From Valencia hispanica (lineage: Eukaryota; Chordata; Actinopteri; Cyprinodontiformes; Valenciidae), in NCBI GenBank assembly GCA_963556495.2, contig OY747701.1, positions 40,088,501 through 40,152,500 of the forward strand: DNA of 64,000 nt. Reading direction: 5' to 3'. The position numbers and the translations under genes are program-made. How positions within the stretch are numbered: position 1 is the stretch's first letter; every line of letters starts with the position of its first letter. The notes beneath the pieces are model-generated. The model saw only the letters and a list, made by a program, of their open reading frames with translations, made no database searches and had not been told where the DNA came from. Positions 20,600-32,300 of the stretch are shown here, in pieces.

Positions 20600-21190
20600 A
20601 TCCATAAATTAGAATATCATTGAAAAGCTATTTTAGTAATGAACATATATTCAGTTCATTTATGCTGTATCGCTCCACTCTTTATCCAGGTTTCTCTGGG
20701 ACCTTCTCTGGGACCTTAATTTCCAAATGAAATGCAAACTTTAACTCCTTCTGAAAAGAGAGTTCAGTCTTTTCATTCTGAGCCCAGGTATGATGTTTCA
20801 GACATCTCTGGTTCAGGAATAGCTTAACAAGAGGGATGCAACGGTTTAAGCACATGTCCTGGGGTACGTCTGTGTGAGCTCTTAAGCTCTGAATCCAGCT
20901 GAGGTCCATGGCTTGTAAATCTCAAAGGAACTGTTCAATGGGCTTTGCTTTGTTCTTCCACTAAACTTTCTATTATTATGCTGGACAAACGAGACAGCAG
21001 ACATTCCCATAATTGTTATTTAGGCCATGCCATAACATTTCTTTACTAAATATCCCTTTTTATTGGTCTAATATTCTAATTTTCTGAGGAACAGACTTTG
21101 GGTTTGTGATTAGCTGTAAGCATCCAATTGAATCGAAAAAAATAGTTTTCAGAAAAATATTTCACTCTGTATAATGATTCCATGTACATA
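20600..21190 (-). mobile_element. Tc1-like transposon fragment
   Basis: AATTAGAATATCATTGAAAA at the left and CTAATATTCTAATTTTCTGA near 21070 are the recurrent end sequences of the same Tc1 family as 16845-20075. Transposase-like sequence lies between, on the - strand, with many stops. Confidence 0.55.
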
Positions 21191-22971
21191 TTTATAGAGG
21201 TTCTTAAATTCAGTTTGTGAAATAATAAAATCTTGAATGATATTCTCATTCATACAGGTGGATGTGTATATGAACTGTGATGCAGAGTAAAAAAGACATA
21301 CCCTGCTAATTTGGAGTGGAATCTCTTAAAGCCTCTAGGAACGGTTTGATCCTGGCAACCTGTCGAGGGTGTACCCCACCTCTTGCCCAATGACTGCTGA
21401 AGCATCAAGTGCTTATGATCAGAAGAGACTCACGCAAAATGTTAAATCATGTTTTTCATGTTTGAACCACCAGCATTTAGTTTGTTGCTCTTCTGAGGCG
21501 TTCAAAAAGAACAATGTAACAGATTATTAGACTGATCACAAATCCAAAGGGCTCTTAAAAGAAGCCATTCCACTCCATGGAAAATCCTCCATCAATGGAA
21601 GGGGTGATACATCTCTTAGCTCTTGTCCCAGGCCTTTGCCAGTTTCTTTCCTATTTCTTAAAGATGTGCCTTTCAAATATTTTTTGTCTGCTGTAGCTAG
21701 GATTTGAGGGCTAAAGGTTCCTTCATTTGTCTTCACAGTATACTTTAAAATACATAAAAATTAGTAAAAAGTCTTAAAGAACCATCACGAAGTCTGTAAA
21801 GAGTATTTACCAGAGAACCTTAATCACGATAATAAATAAAACTTTTGGACAGTACAGTACATTTAATCTTCATACCTGGTGCGTCATAAATCCACAGTCC
21901 TTTAAACTCCAAATCTAAATTGTTTGGATGAAGATTATGGTAATGATTGAGTGAGTCATGATTAGTTTTGTTATTTAAAAAAAACAGAGATTAACTGCTT
22001 AGTTATAATTGTTTAAGTTAATTTAAAATTTGCAATAAAACCGTGAATAACTTATGTTTCTCAGAAACACATTAAAGTGTCTGATCCCTTGTTGATATGA
22101 CAAACTTGCTGTAAGTAGCATGCTCGTTCTACGGCATGATTATGCAATGGTGGGGAAACCCACAAACTCAGACAATGATAATATGGTATTAATTCAATAA
22201 AACAGTCAAATAAGAATGCAGATTTTAATTATCACAAAGGTTTTTTGTGGTAATAATAAAAGTTAGCAACTCCAATGCAATATGCAGAAGACAACATGTG
22301 CAGAATCAGATCTGGCCATGCAAGTCAGACATTTATAGGAGCTGATGTGTTATACATGTATAAAGAATTATTAAAACATTTTTAGGTAAAAAAAAAATAT
22401 TAAGATCAACTGTTTTATATTTTATGTCCAGTTTTATATATGCTGTTGTGCAGACCTGAAGCTTTAAATATTTTGCTAAAAAACAGCAATAAGTAACAAG
22501 CTCATTTCAAAGTTGTAAAACTGTGTACTTGTCATATATCCTAAATTTTTAGAATACGTAATAAAGATACATTGTGTATTGAGATACTAGGCTGCCACCA
22601 GCATCGATAAGACCTTGATTTTACAAAATCTATAGTCCTTCATGGCATTTGAGGTGCAAACAGACAGATCTTCAGGTTAAAGCTCACGTACCGATGCGTT
22701 TTCTTTGCTAAAAATCTTAGTGTTTCAGACGCAGACAGGCACTGTGTGACAACTTCAAGCTTTTCCAAATGTTATGGTAAGTAAACATCAGGCAAGAATT
22801 TATCTGGTTGTCCTTCAAGAGTGGCTAATAACTGATCCCAAATAAGCAGCTACATTTTTTAATGTAGAGACAACAGAAATAAAATCTGTTTTCTGTGAGC
22901 TCTTGTTTGTTCTTCAGGCTCTTTGTTTGACTCCATTGCCAAATCTCCTTTAACCTTGGAACAATCATATT
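21191..22971. other. Intergenic and kcnk2 3' UTR side, no other gene seen
   Basis: AT-rich DNA. Bases 21351-21405 (CTGTCGAGGGTGTACCCCAC) are a fragment of the SINE family found at 28247 and 50040. The kcnk2 3' UTR must start at 22971 and run leftward; its end could not be fixed. Confidence 0.45.
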
Positions 22972-23310
22972 CTACTTGAAATCCTCAATCATCAAGATGC
23001 CTCCTCTCTCCTGGTCCAGCCCGTTCATGAGCAATCCACCATTTCTGGTCAGTGGAGTGGTCAGGCCCTTCAGCTCAGCCTCCTTGTCGCTCCTCCCGCG
23101 TTCGTCGTTGAAACTGATCGACGTGGCCCTCCTGGGAAGGGTGAGCTCCGGCGCCGAGCTGAATCCCAGGTCTGAGGACAGTTTGCGTTTGATGGATGCA
23201 GCTCGCTGGAATTTGTCGTAGATCTCAACGCTGACACGACGACGGGTTTCTTTGAACTCCGCAGAGACGTTGGCGGTCCACTCTGCAGCATGAGCTCGGA
23301 TCTCTCCGAC
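22972..23310 (-). CDS. kcnk2: kcnk2 last exon: cytosolic C-terminal tail
   Basis: Acceptor CATCTCCCTGCAG then GTCGGAGAG; stop TAG at 22974-22972. It encodes residues 307-418. It holds the proximal tail [20 protein letters not shown] that senses lipids, pH and scaffold binding in TREK-1, then RRVS at 330-333 (PKA-type site) and the end [10 protein letters not shown], similar to the human ending EEIAVIENIK. Confidence 0.95.
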   Translation of the reverse strand, partial: VGEIRAHAAEWTANVSAEFKETRRRVSVEIYDKFQRAASIKRKLSSDLGFSSAPELTLPRRATSISFNDERGRSDKEAELKGLTTPLTRNGGLLMNGLDQERGGILMIEDFK

Positions 23311-26300
23311 CTGCAGGGAGATGGAGACGGACTGATACAGGACCGTGAGCCATGTGTTTACAGATTTCAACTGTTGGGCGCAACGGGATCTGTTTTCCAG
23401 TTTTTGATTAAAACTAAAAGGTTATACCTTAATATTCACGACACAATGTCTTGTAGAATTATTCAAGTCACTTAAACTGTCTCAGATTAGAATCATGAAC
23501 TTAAATGTATCTGTGTGATAGACCAACCCAAATTGGTCTATGATTGGTTTGTCTGAAAAGTGTGAGGTGCATGTTTTATTTAACCCCCTTTACTCTGATG
23601 CCCCTAAATATAATCCATTGTAATAAATCTGCCCTAAAAGTCCACCTGTGTGCACGTTAGAGAAGGCCTCAAAGGTTTGTTCATTAGTGAATAAATGAAG
23701 ATCAGCTAATACACACGTTTACCACAGGCCATAGAGGGGCACAGCAAACATGTTGAAGTAGGTTCTCTGGTCTCGTGTGACCAAATGGTAACTTTACAAT
23801 GTACATGCAAACCTTTTGACCACTTTGAAACATGGTGGTGGTAGCATCATGCTATGTGGATTATTTTCTTTAGCAGGAACAGGGAAGTTAATAGGGAGGT
23901 AAATGGAGCTGAAAGCAGGGCAACGGTAGAAGGGAAACCTGTTAGAATCTGCAGAGGTTCACACTAATGCAGGACAACGACCTAAATATACAACCAGAGC
24001 TAATCAGGACTAGCTTAGTTCGCACCATACTCACGTGTTTTATTAAATAAAAAAATACCTCATTGATCCCAGAGTGAAATTAAGTGTTGTTGTAGCTCAT
24101 ACAATTAATTCTCTAAGGAATTGTTGTAGATCATGATGGATCTGGGCAGGAAAGATTTCCTGTAGCGGTTTCTGGTGCAGTGAAACTGAAGAAGCCTCCG
24201 ACTGAAGACGCTCTGTTGTTGTGTGACTGTCTCATGAAGAGGATGCTCAGGGTTGTCCATAATTCTTTTGATTTTATGAAGAATCCTTCTTTGCATCATC
24301 ATCTCCAGATGTTCCACATTCGTCCCAAGAACAGAACCAGCCTTCTTTATCAGGTTGTTGAGCCTTTTTAAGTCCCTGGCTCTGATGCTGCTACCCCAAC
24401 AGATGACGGCTGAAGAGATTACACTCTCCACAACAGACTTGTAGAAGATCTGCAGCATCTTGCTGCAAACCTTGAAGGACCTAAGCTTCCTCAAGAAGTA
24501 CAGTCTGCTCTGTCCCTTCTTGTAGACGGCTTCACTGTTCAGTCTCCAGTCCAGTCAGTTGTCAAGGTGAACTCCAAGGTATTTATACTCCTCAACCACC
24601 TCCACTTCTTCTCCCATGATGGAAACAGTGTTTGACTTATCCCTGTTTCTTCTGAAATCTACAATCATCTCCTTTGTTTTGTTCACTTTCAAGGTGATTG
24701 GTAGTCATTGATCCAGGCGATTGTTGAGGGCTCCACCTGTGTCTTCAGGAGTTTCTGACGAAGCAAATCAGGCTGAATTGTGTTAAATGCACTGAATAAA
24801 TCAAAGAACATGATCCTCACAGTGCTGCCTGCTTTGTCCAGATGACAGTGGGTTGGTTGAAGTAGGTGGATGATGGCGTCTTCAACTCCAACTCCACAGC
24901 GATAAGCAAACTGCAGTGGGTCCTGATATGTTCTTGTTTGCTTACTCAGGGGTGCCAACAGGAGTCTCTCCAGGACCTTTATGATGTGAGATGTCAGGGC
25001 AACAGGTCTATAGTGATTGATGACTGATGGGTGAGTTCTCTTTGGTACTGGAACCCTCTCCTGAGTTAAGCTAAGGTTGAAGAGGTGCTGCAGAATCCCA
25101 CAGAGCTGCTCTGCACAGGCCTTCAGGACTCTGGGGCTGACACCATCTGGACCTGCAGCCTTGTTCCGGTTCAGTTTCTCCAGCTGCCTCTTCACCTGAC
25201 TTTTAGAGACAGACAGGTGGGAGGGGGAGGCAAAGGGGGTAGCAGCATCTCCTAACTTGGTTGAAGTCAAACTTGTTGAATTAGAAGAGTCCATGGCTGA
25301 GGTGAAGGATAAAACATCCGAGGTGTAACAGGAAAGCTGTTAATCAGAGGAGAGTGGGATGTATGTTTGGCTGGGAACAGGAGAGGGGGATGCTGAGCTA
25401 GTTCCTGAACTGAACCTGTTGAAGAATATGTTCAGTTCATGCATTGGCTCTGTCCAGACTTCCATCTATCCAATCCTTCCTCTCCTTAAAACCGGTGATC
25501 TTTTTCATTCCTGACCAGACATCTCGGATATTGTTCCTCCGTAATTTTGGTCTTCAGCTTCTTCCTGTATGACTCTTTGTTGTCTCTGATCTTGACCTTA
25601 AGTTGCTTCTGTATACTCCTCAATAATTCCCTGTCTCCCTACTTGAAGGCTCTTTCTTTCTTGTTTAGCAGTTCCTTCAGGTCACTGGTAGTTTATATAG
25701 TCAGTCACAAATGACCCAATCAAAGTTCAGACCTAAATCCAACTGGAATCTGCAGTAAAACATCAAAATAAATGTTCCTTTGAAGCTTGTATTAACTTGA
25801 CAAGCGATGTGAATACTTTTGAAAGGCACTGGTTGTCAAGATGTTATGAAAAGACCTGAGAATGACTAAGCAGACAGGCGTGAGGATTACTTCAATCGAC
25901 AGATTTTACTGAGCTAACTAGCTAAGGATTCGACTGTGCTTCTGTGTACTGAACATGGATAAATGATCATTTGCCAGAAGTTTTGGGACATGACAAAACG
26001 AAAGCTGAAACTTCCAGATTTTTTTTTTTGTGGTTTAGTTAGGATTTCTTAATTGTAATGTTCTATTTATTTATTTGCCTTCAAAAGCACAAAATACTTC
26101 TTAATCAGTGAAATTTGCAGTTTGTGGTCTTTGACAATTTAGACATCGAACCAAGCAAGAAGCTATCAGACTAAATGAACAGAAATCCTGTAAGAAGTAG
26201 TTATTGGTGTATCGATCACTTGAAACTTTTTGAAATAAGCTTTCAAAACATTTTTTAGTACACAGTAAATTTACATTTTTGATACTTGATATTTAGAATA

Positions 26301-29300
26301 AATGGATTCTGAGCAATAATTTTTTATTTAGCCTCTAATTCATTGTTCACAGTTTAAACTTAACTGAGGAAGACTGAACTTAAGCTTTGGCTCAAAGGTT
26401 TGAGAGCAGTTTTTGTTTCCTAACAGCCTTAGGAATGCCCTCTGTATTCTTCAAACACTCATCATTGTGCTGGTGTATTTTGGGTTTAAAGTGATGTGTG
26501 CGTGACACCGGTACTGGTCCAGGAAGTCAGCTCCATTGCATTAAAATATTGTATCTGCATATGCACCTCTGCACACAGGATTCACCTGCTGGATGGAGCA
26601 GGTGTGTGCTTGTTTGTGTGCTGGGCGGCGGAAGGAGAGGCCCAACTAGGGCACCATCTGTGCAAGAATCACCTATGTTAGTCATAATGTCAATTGGAAC
26701 ATGCATTCATCAAATAATTTAATTAAATGGACAAATTGACAAGATATTAACCACCATGGTCAAACAAAACCCTACATTTTCAAAACAATTTTCACTATTG
26801 CAATTACTGCCAATAAAACCTTTAAGAACCTTTACAGCAATCTCTATAAATGAATACCTTCAAATCTGTCTGTGTTCTTTAATTTTATCTATCCTCTGAG
26901 TTTAACCAAGCATTCATTCGCTCACTGCTGCCATGAATGTGAACATCCTCACTAAATCTCCAAAAATAAAAACCCTATGTGCAAAACTCTGTTTTTATTT
27001 CTGACTACATCACAGTGACTGACATTAGGAAAACAGGCTCCCATTTACAGTCTGATGAAAATATGCTTCACAGCAGGACTTCAGCATGAAAGGCCACAGG
27101 GAGCATGAGCAAACATCACCAGAGCTTCAGAGGAAACCCTGTAAAATTAATTTACTTATGCTTACCTAACGGGAACGGTCGGTCGTGTCATTGTGCTTCT
27201 CTCCCCTGACACTTCAGAAGATGTTTGTCTGCTGAGGAGCAGCTGAAAGGCCTTCCTAAATCTTCATTCATGCTCAGGAGTGAAATCTAATCATTAAATC
27301 GGAACAGCTCCATCTTTCTGCAGAGGGACCTCAGGGTTTTTGTTAATGAAGGGCTAAAATCTTCCAGATGTTTCTGTTAAGCATAAGTCAAATTGATTTG
27401 AAAAAGATTTGCTATATTAAGCACTGAAGCAGTTTTATTATAGTTTTTTTTTTTTAAAGGAACTTTGCTATATCATCCCTAAATTGTGTATCTGTCCCTG
27501 TGGAAGTGATCTTACTATCGTCTGTTCATGCATTTGGCTGGCAGACAGCAGATTAGATTTGAGAAGAGTCACGTCATTGAAACAAAATTAAGCAGAGGGC
27601 AAAAGTTGGTATAGGGATATGGTACTGTAACACAGACACTTTTATTGTTCATGTGTCAATGCTGAGAAGGAGGGAAAGGTAGACAGAAACAACTACCTAA
27701 AAAAGTATTCATACTCTTTAAACTTATTCATGTCACAACCTCAGACTTTAATGTATTTCGTTCAGATTTTTTGACCAACATTATCTTGCATTTACCCTCC
27801 GTGTTTCCCTTTTCTGACCAGCTTCCTTGTCACTGCTGAAGAAAAGCATCCTCACAGCATAATGTTGCTACCACCATGTTTTAGTGTGGAATGGTGTGCT
27901 TGTTTGTTTTCCTTCTCACATGGCATTTTGCATATTGTCTTATTTAGCCACAACACCTCCCCTCTCATATTTCTGGCTCCTACATATGACTTTTGGTGTT
28001 ATTCTTGCCACTTTTCTGGGGAGGCCATTTTTGTGAGGTACTTGCTTAACAGTTGACCTGTCAATTGATTGTCTCAACTGAGCTGTGAACCTCGGCTGCT
28101 CCTCCAGAGTTACCATGGGCCACTTGGCTGCTTATTTGATTCATGTTCTCCTTGCTCAGCCTGTCAGCTCAGGTGGGCATCTGTTTCTTGGTAGGTTTGC
28201 AGTTGTGCCATGATCTTAACATTTTGAGATGATGGATTGAACAGGGGGGCTGCACAGTGGCGCAGTTGGTAGCACTGTTGGCTTGCAGCAAGAAGGTCCT
28301 GGGTTCAAATCTTTCTGCATGGAGTTTGTATACCTAACATGACTGTTAGGTATATTGGTTTCTCTAAATTGCCCTAAGGTATGAGAGTGTGCGGGCATGG
28401 TTGTTTGTCCTGTATGTCTCTGTGTTGCCCTGTGATGGACTGGCGACCTGTCCAGGGTGTATCCCGCCTCTCGCCCCTTGACCCCTGGAGATAGGCACCA
28501 GCCCCCCTGCAACCCTGCATTAGGATGGACAGGTACAGAAAATGGATGGATGGATGGATTGAACAGGGCTCTGTGAGATGATGAAAACTTCAAAGCTAAG
28601 CTATAGTTAACCCTCTACAGAGTTTTCTCCCTGACTTGTCTGATGTGTTCCTTGGTCTTCATGAAGCAGTTTGCTCACAAATGTTCTCTAACAAACCTTT
28701 GAGACCTTTACAAAACAGCTAAATTTATGTTGAGTTGCAACTGTTGTATGAAAAGCGCTTTATAAATAAAGTTTGATTGATTGATTGAAATTGCACACAG
28801 GCTGAGTGTTTACCAATCAGGTAACTTCCAAAGGTCCTCAGTTACACCTAATTTTATTTAGGGCCATTAGGGAAAAGGACATTGACTGCACATCCATGTC
28901 ACATTTTACTTATTTATTTTATTTTATTTGTAAAATATACATATGAAAAACATGTATCATTTTTGTTTCACAGTGATGCCCTACTTCGTATTGGTTTATC
29001 CCCTAAAATTGAAATGAAATCCACTGAATGTTGTGTCTACAATATCGAGAAATGTTGAAAAAGTTTTTAATACTTTCCCCAGAGTATTTACATAAGGAAA
29101 TACTGATGCATAATAAAGAGTATGAAATCAGTGAAGAGTTGAATACCTCTTCCTTTGTCCTCCTAGAGATGGCTCGGAGCCAGTCTCCTATCATGCTGAG
29201 GATAGCAGCGAAGTAGGCCAGCCCCACCAGAATCCAGAACCATACCAGTGGTTTATAATAGTCCAGGTACTCTATGTCTGACCCACCTGGACACAAAGAG

Positions 29301-32300
29301 AAACTGATTAAACTTAGTGTCATGATAAGGAGAAAAATAAATTCAAGTTTAAAGAGAAATGTTCTATGATTCACCTGCCACAAAGTCTCCAAACCCAATG
29401 GTGGTCAAGGTGATGACCACAAAGTACAGGGACTCAAGTGCAGACCAGCCCTCGATGTGTTTAAAGATGGCCGCCGGGAGCGCCACTAGTAGCAGGCAGC
29501 CAAACAGTACGAACAGCAGCGTGGATATGACTCGGATCTTGGTCTGGCTGATGGCCCATTGCTGCAGAGGGAAAGGAGCAATAGAGGCTTATTTAGCTGC
29601 TTGGCATAACTGATCTGTCACATCACCAGACATAAGGAGACATTATGTGTTGCTGATGACAAAAAAGTTGTTGAAAAAACAACAACACATATGTTCATAT
29701 GGTAAGGACTTTTGGTTCCGGCGTTGTTTTTCAGTGCATTTGACTTTTCTTTGCTGATTAATCAGCCAAGCTTCATCATGTATGTCTACGAAACTGAACC
29801 AGAATGCTGGAGCGGTGAGTAGAAAACATTTGTTTTCATAATGGTTAAGAGAGTAAGTAGCAGTAAAGTGCAATTGTTTAACTGATTATCAGCAAATTTG
29901 AGCAGCCTAATCTAAAACCAAAGTCTGTGGGGGAAAGTCAATGTTTTTCACAAAAAGAAAGTAAGTTATGGTAAAAAACATATTCTGTTTACTATTCCTT
30001 ATTGTGTATGAGTCTTTGTTTTTGAAAACATGTAAGACTGTAAGACTCTCAGCTTCTGTTTTTGAACAGAAAATAGCTAAAAACTAAATTGCTGGGCTGC
30101 AAAATGCCTTGTTATACTGTGCTTAACTTAAGTGTTAAGAAATTAATTCATAGAGTTTAATATGATGCTGGCCCAGACTTTGCAGCTATGAAGGTTTCCG
30201 ATTCTCTGGGAAGGGTTTCCACAAGGTGTAGGGCCATGTTTATTCAAGTTCTTGACCATTATTTCAGGGGTGCATTTGTGAGGTCAGACACTGATGTTGG
30301 ATGTGTTGAAGGTGTTCTATGAGGTTGACGTCATTACTGTGTGCAGACACAGAGGCATATCTACACCTCTCTGAATTCCCTTGGTGTCAAGCTCTACACA
30401 TTCGCATTCGATGCTTTGCATTGCACCTTGTGATGCAAAGGCCTGTAAATGCTCTGCAAGAACAAGGAAATTTATTCTCTTCTCAGGGCTGCAAAAAAGG
30501 TGAGGTCATTATGTTACTGGAGCCATGGCTTGGGTTCCTTTGCAGCTTGTTTTCTGTCTAGCGTGGACTTTTTCTTGTGCGCTGTCCAACAGTTAATGTC
30601 TGATTGATCAAAAATTTGAAAGGGGTGTGGTCATAACTTGGAATTGTGTTATGGTGGGAGCAACTCATGATAACGTGCCAGGAATTTTGCTCATAAATTT
30701 CTTTTGAAGTATGAAACTTCCTGCCCAGATAGCACTATGTTCTTGTTTTAAACACCCAATATAAAAAACAAAAACAAATTTCTGTTTTTGCCAATACATT
30801 TCAGGCTTTAAGGGTTGGATGCATTTGCTTGACCATAAAGCTCTCTATAAATTGTTTTTTATAAAACAGCATACAAAAATAAATAAATAGATAAAAACAG
30901 CAGCGTAGATGTGCAGGATTTCTTGTCCAGTGATCCAACTGACGGAAATCTGCTTTTAAAGTGAAGCTGTTAACCATTCTGACAGGGTCCAAACTAATTT
31001 AATTGCTCCATAAATGGATCCCTTGAGTGTTATAAAAATAAAAAAAGCCAGTCTGGTACAATCTACAGATTTATAAGGGTTTAGACAACTCGTAATTGAA
31101 CTTGTGCTTGGTTTCAATCTCAATCATTGCTCTCAATAATGGATCCCTAAGGAGGCATGGGGGCAGCGGAATGAGCAAATTGTCCTGAACAACATATCTG
31201 TGTTCAGATTTCTGTTCCTTTCATTTAGGACCGCAAAGCTGACATGTTAGGATCTTTGAAAAGCTGATAACAACCTCAGTCAGTTTTGGAGATATTGATC
31301 TGTTGTTTCAGTAAAACAAGCTGAGCACCTCAGTTTCTGTCTCTTCTTAGAAACAGTCTTTACCCGGTAATTAATTTAAAATCTCCTTATTAGCATCTGT
31401 ATTTTAATGACCATAGAGATACAAGAATAAAACATTAATTTATTAAGTTCATTATTCACATTTAACCTAGATGCTGAATTTACTGCTGTCTCTTTGTTAC
31501 TTTTAGTGAGTAATAAATTATGTGACCATCTAAAAAGAGGCTCAGTCTTCAGGGATTTCTGTCCATTTAAAGAACATTAACTTATCAGCCAGTGGCCATG
31601 AGTCACTGCTTCTCATTTACTTAAAGTGATGCTTTTTCCAGCACACGTACCTGGATGCTGTGACAAAGCCTTATTCACAGATTTATTACACGTTGTTTGA
31701 TAAAAAAAATGATACAGTTTTGCACGCTTAAAGATATTTCATGTAAATATGCAGGAGATGATTTAAGAAAAAATAACTGTCCAACTGTGCATGTGCATCT
31801 GTTTGCAGACTTACCACAAACATTTTCTCCACTCTGGCGATTCCCTTCCCGAAGATGGTGCCGAGCTGATCGCCTACACCCGCCAAGAGGAAACCAAACA
31901 GGGGTATTCCAAGCAGAGCGTAGATGATGCAGAATATTCTCCCTCCTTCAGTGTGGGGAGAGATGTTCCCAAATCCTGCCAAGGGTACAACCAGAAACTA
32001 TCAAAGTGAGATGAATTTGTCCCAGTCTGGCATCATGCCATTATTTTATCTTTATTTTTTTATTTAACACCTTATATGCGTAACTTATAGTCTATATTCA
32101 AGATTCTACAGATTGGTGCAACCTTATGATAAAAAGAACAAGTTCTGGGGCGTTTTATACAACACTTTGGTCATTGGGGTTAAAATCCAGAGCTGTAAGG
32201 AAAATAACTTTTACAGTGTTATATTTAGCTCTATCAAGAACTGTTTCTGCAAAAGAAAAGCTTCCCCACACCACGATACTGCTACCCCCATGTTTTACTA

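Larger units (their letters stand above)
27695..29035 (-). mobile_element. Tc1-like transposon carrying two later insertions
   Basis: On the - strand, 27840-27900 is the [14 protein letters not shown] block (+ strand: CATAATGTTGCTACCACCAT). The element resumes after the SINE at 28554-28735 and after a LINE tail at 28788 (ATTGCACACAGGCTGAGTGT). It finishes near 28970-29020 with the end sequence shared by other copies. No intact frame. Confidence 0.65.

Noticed and set aside
22976..23221. 81-aa + strand frame
   Set aside because: Antisense of the last kcnk2 exon.
28249..28320. tRNA gene
   Set aside because: A and B boxes are present but the cloverleaf is not; a fixed body and GGAT tail make it a SINE.
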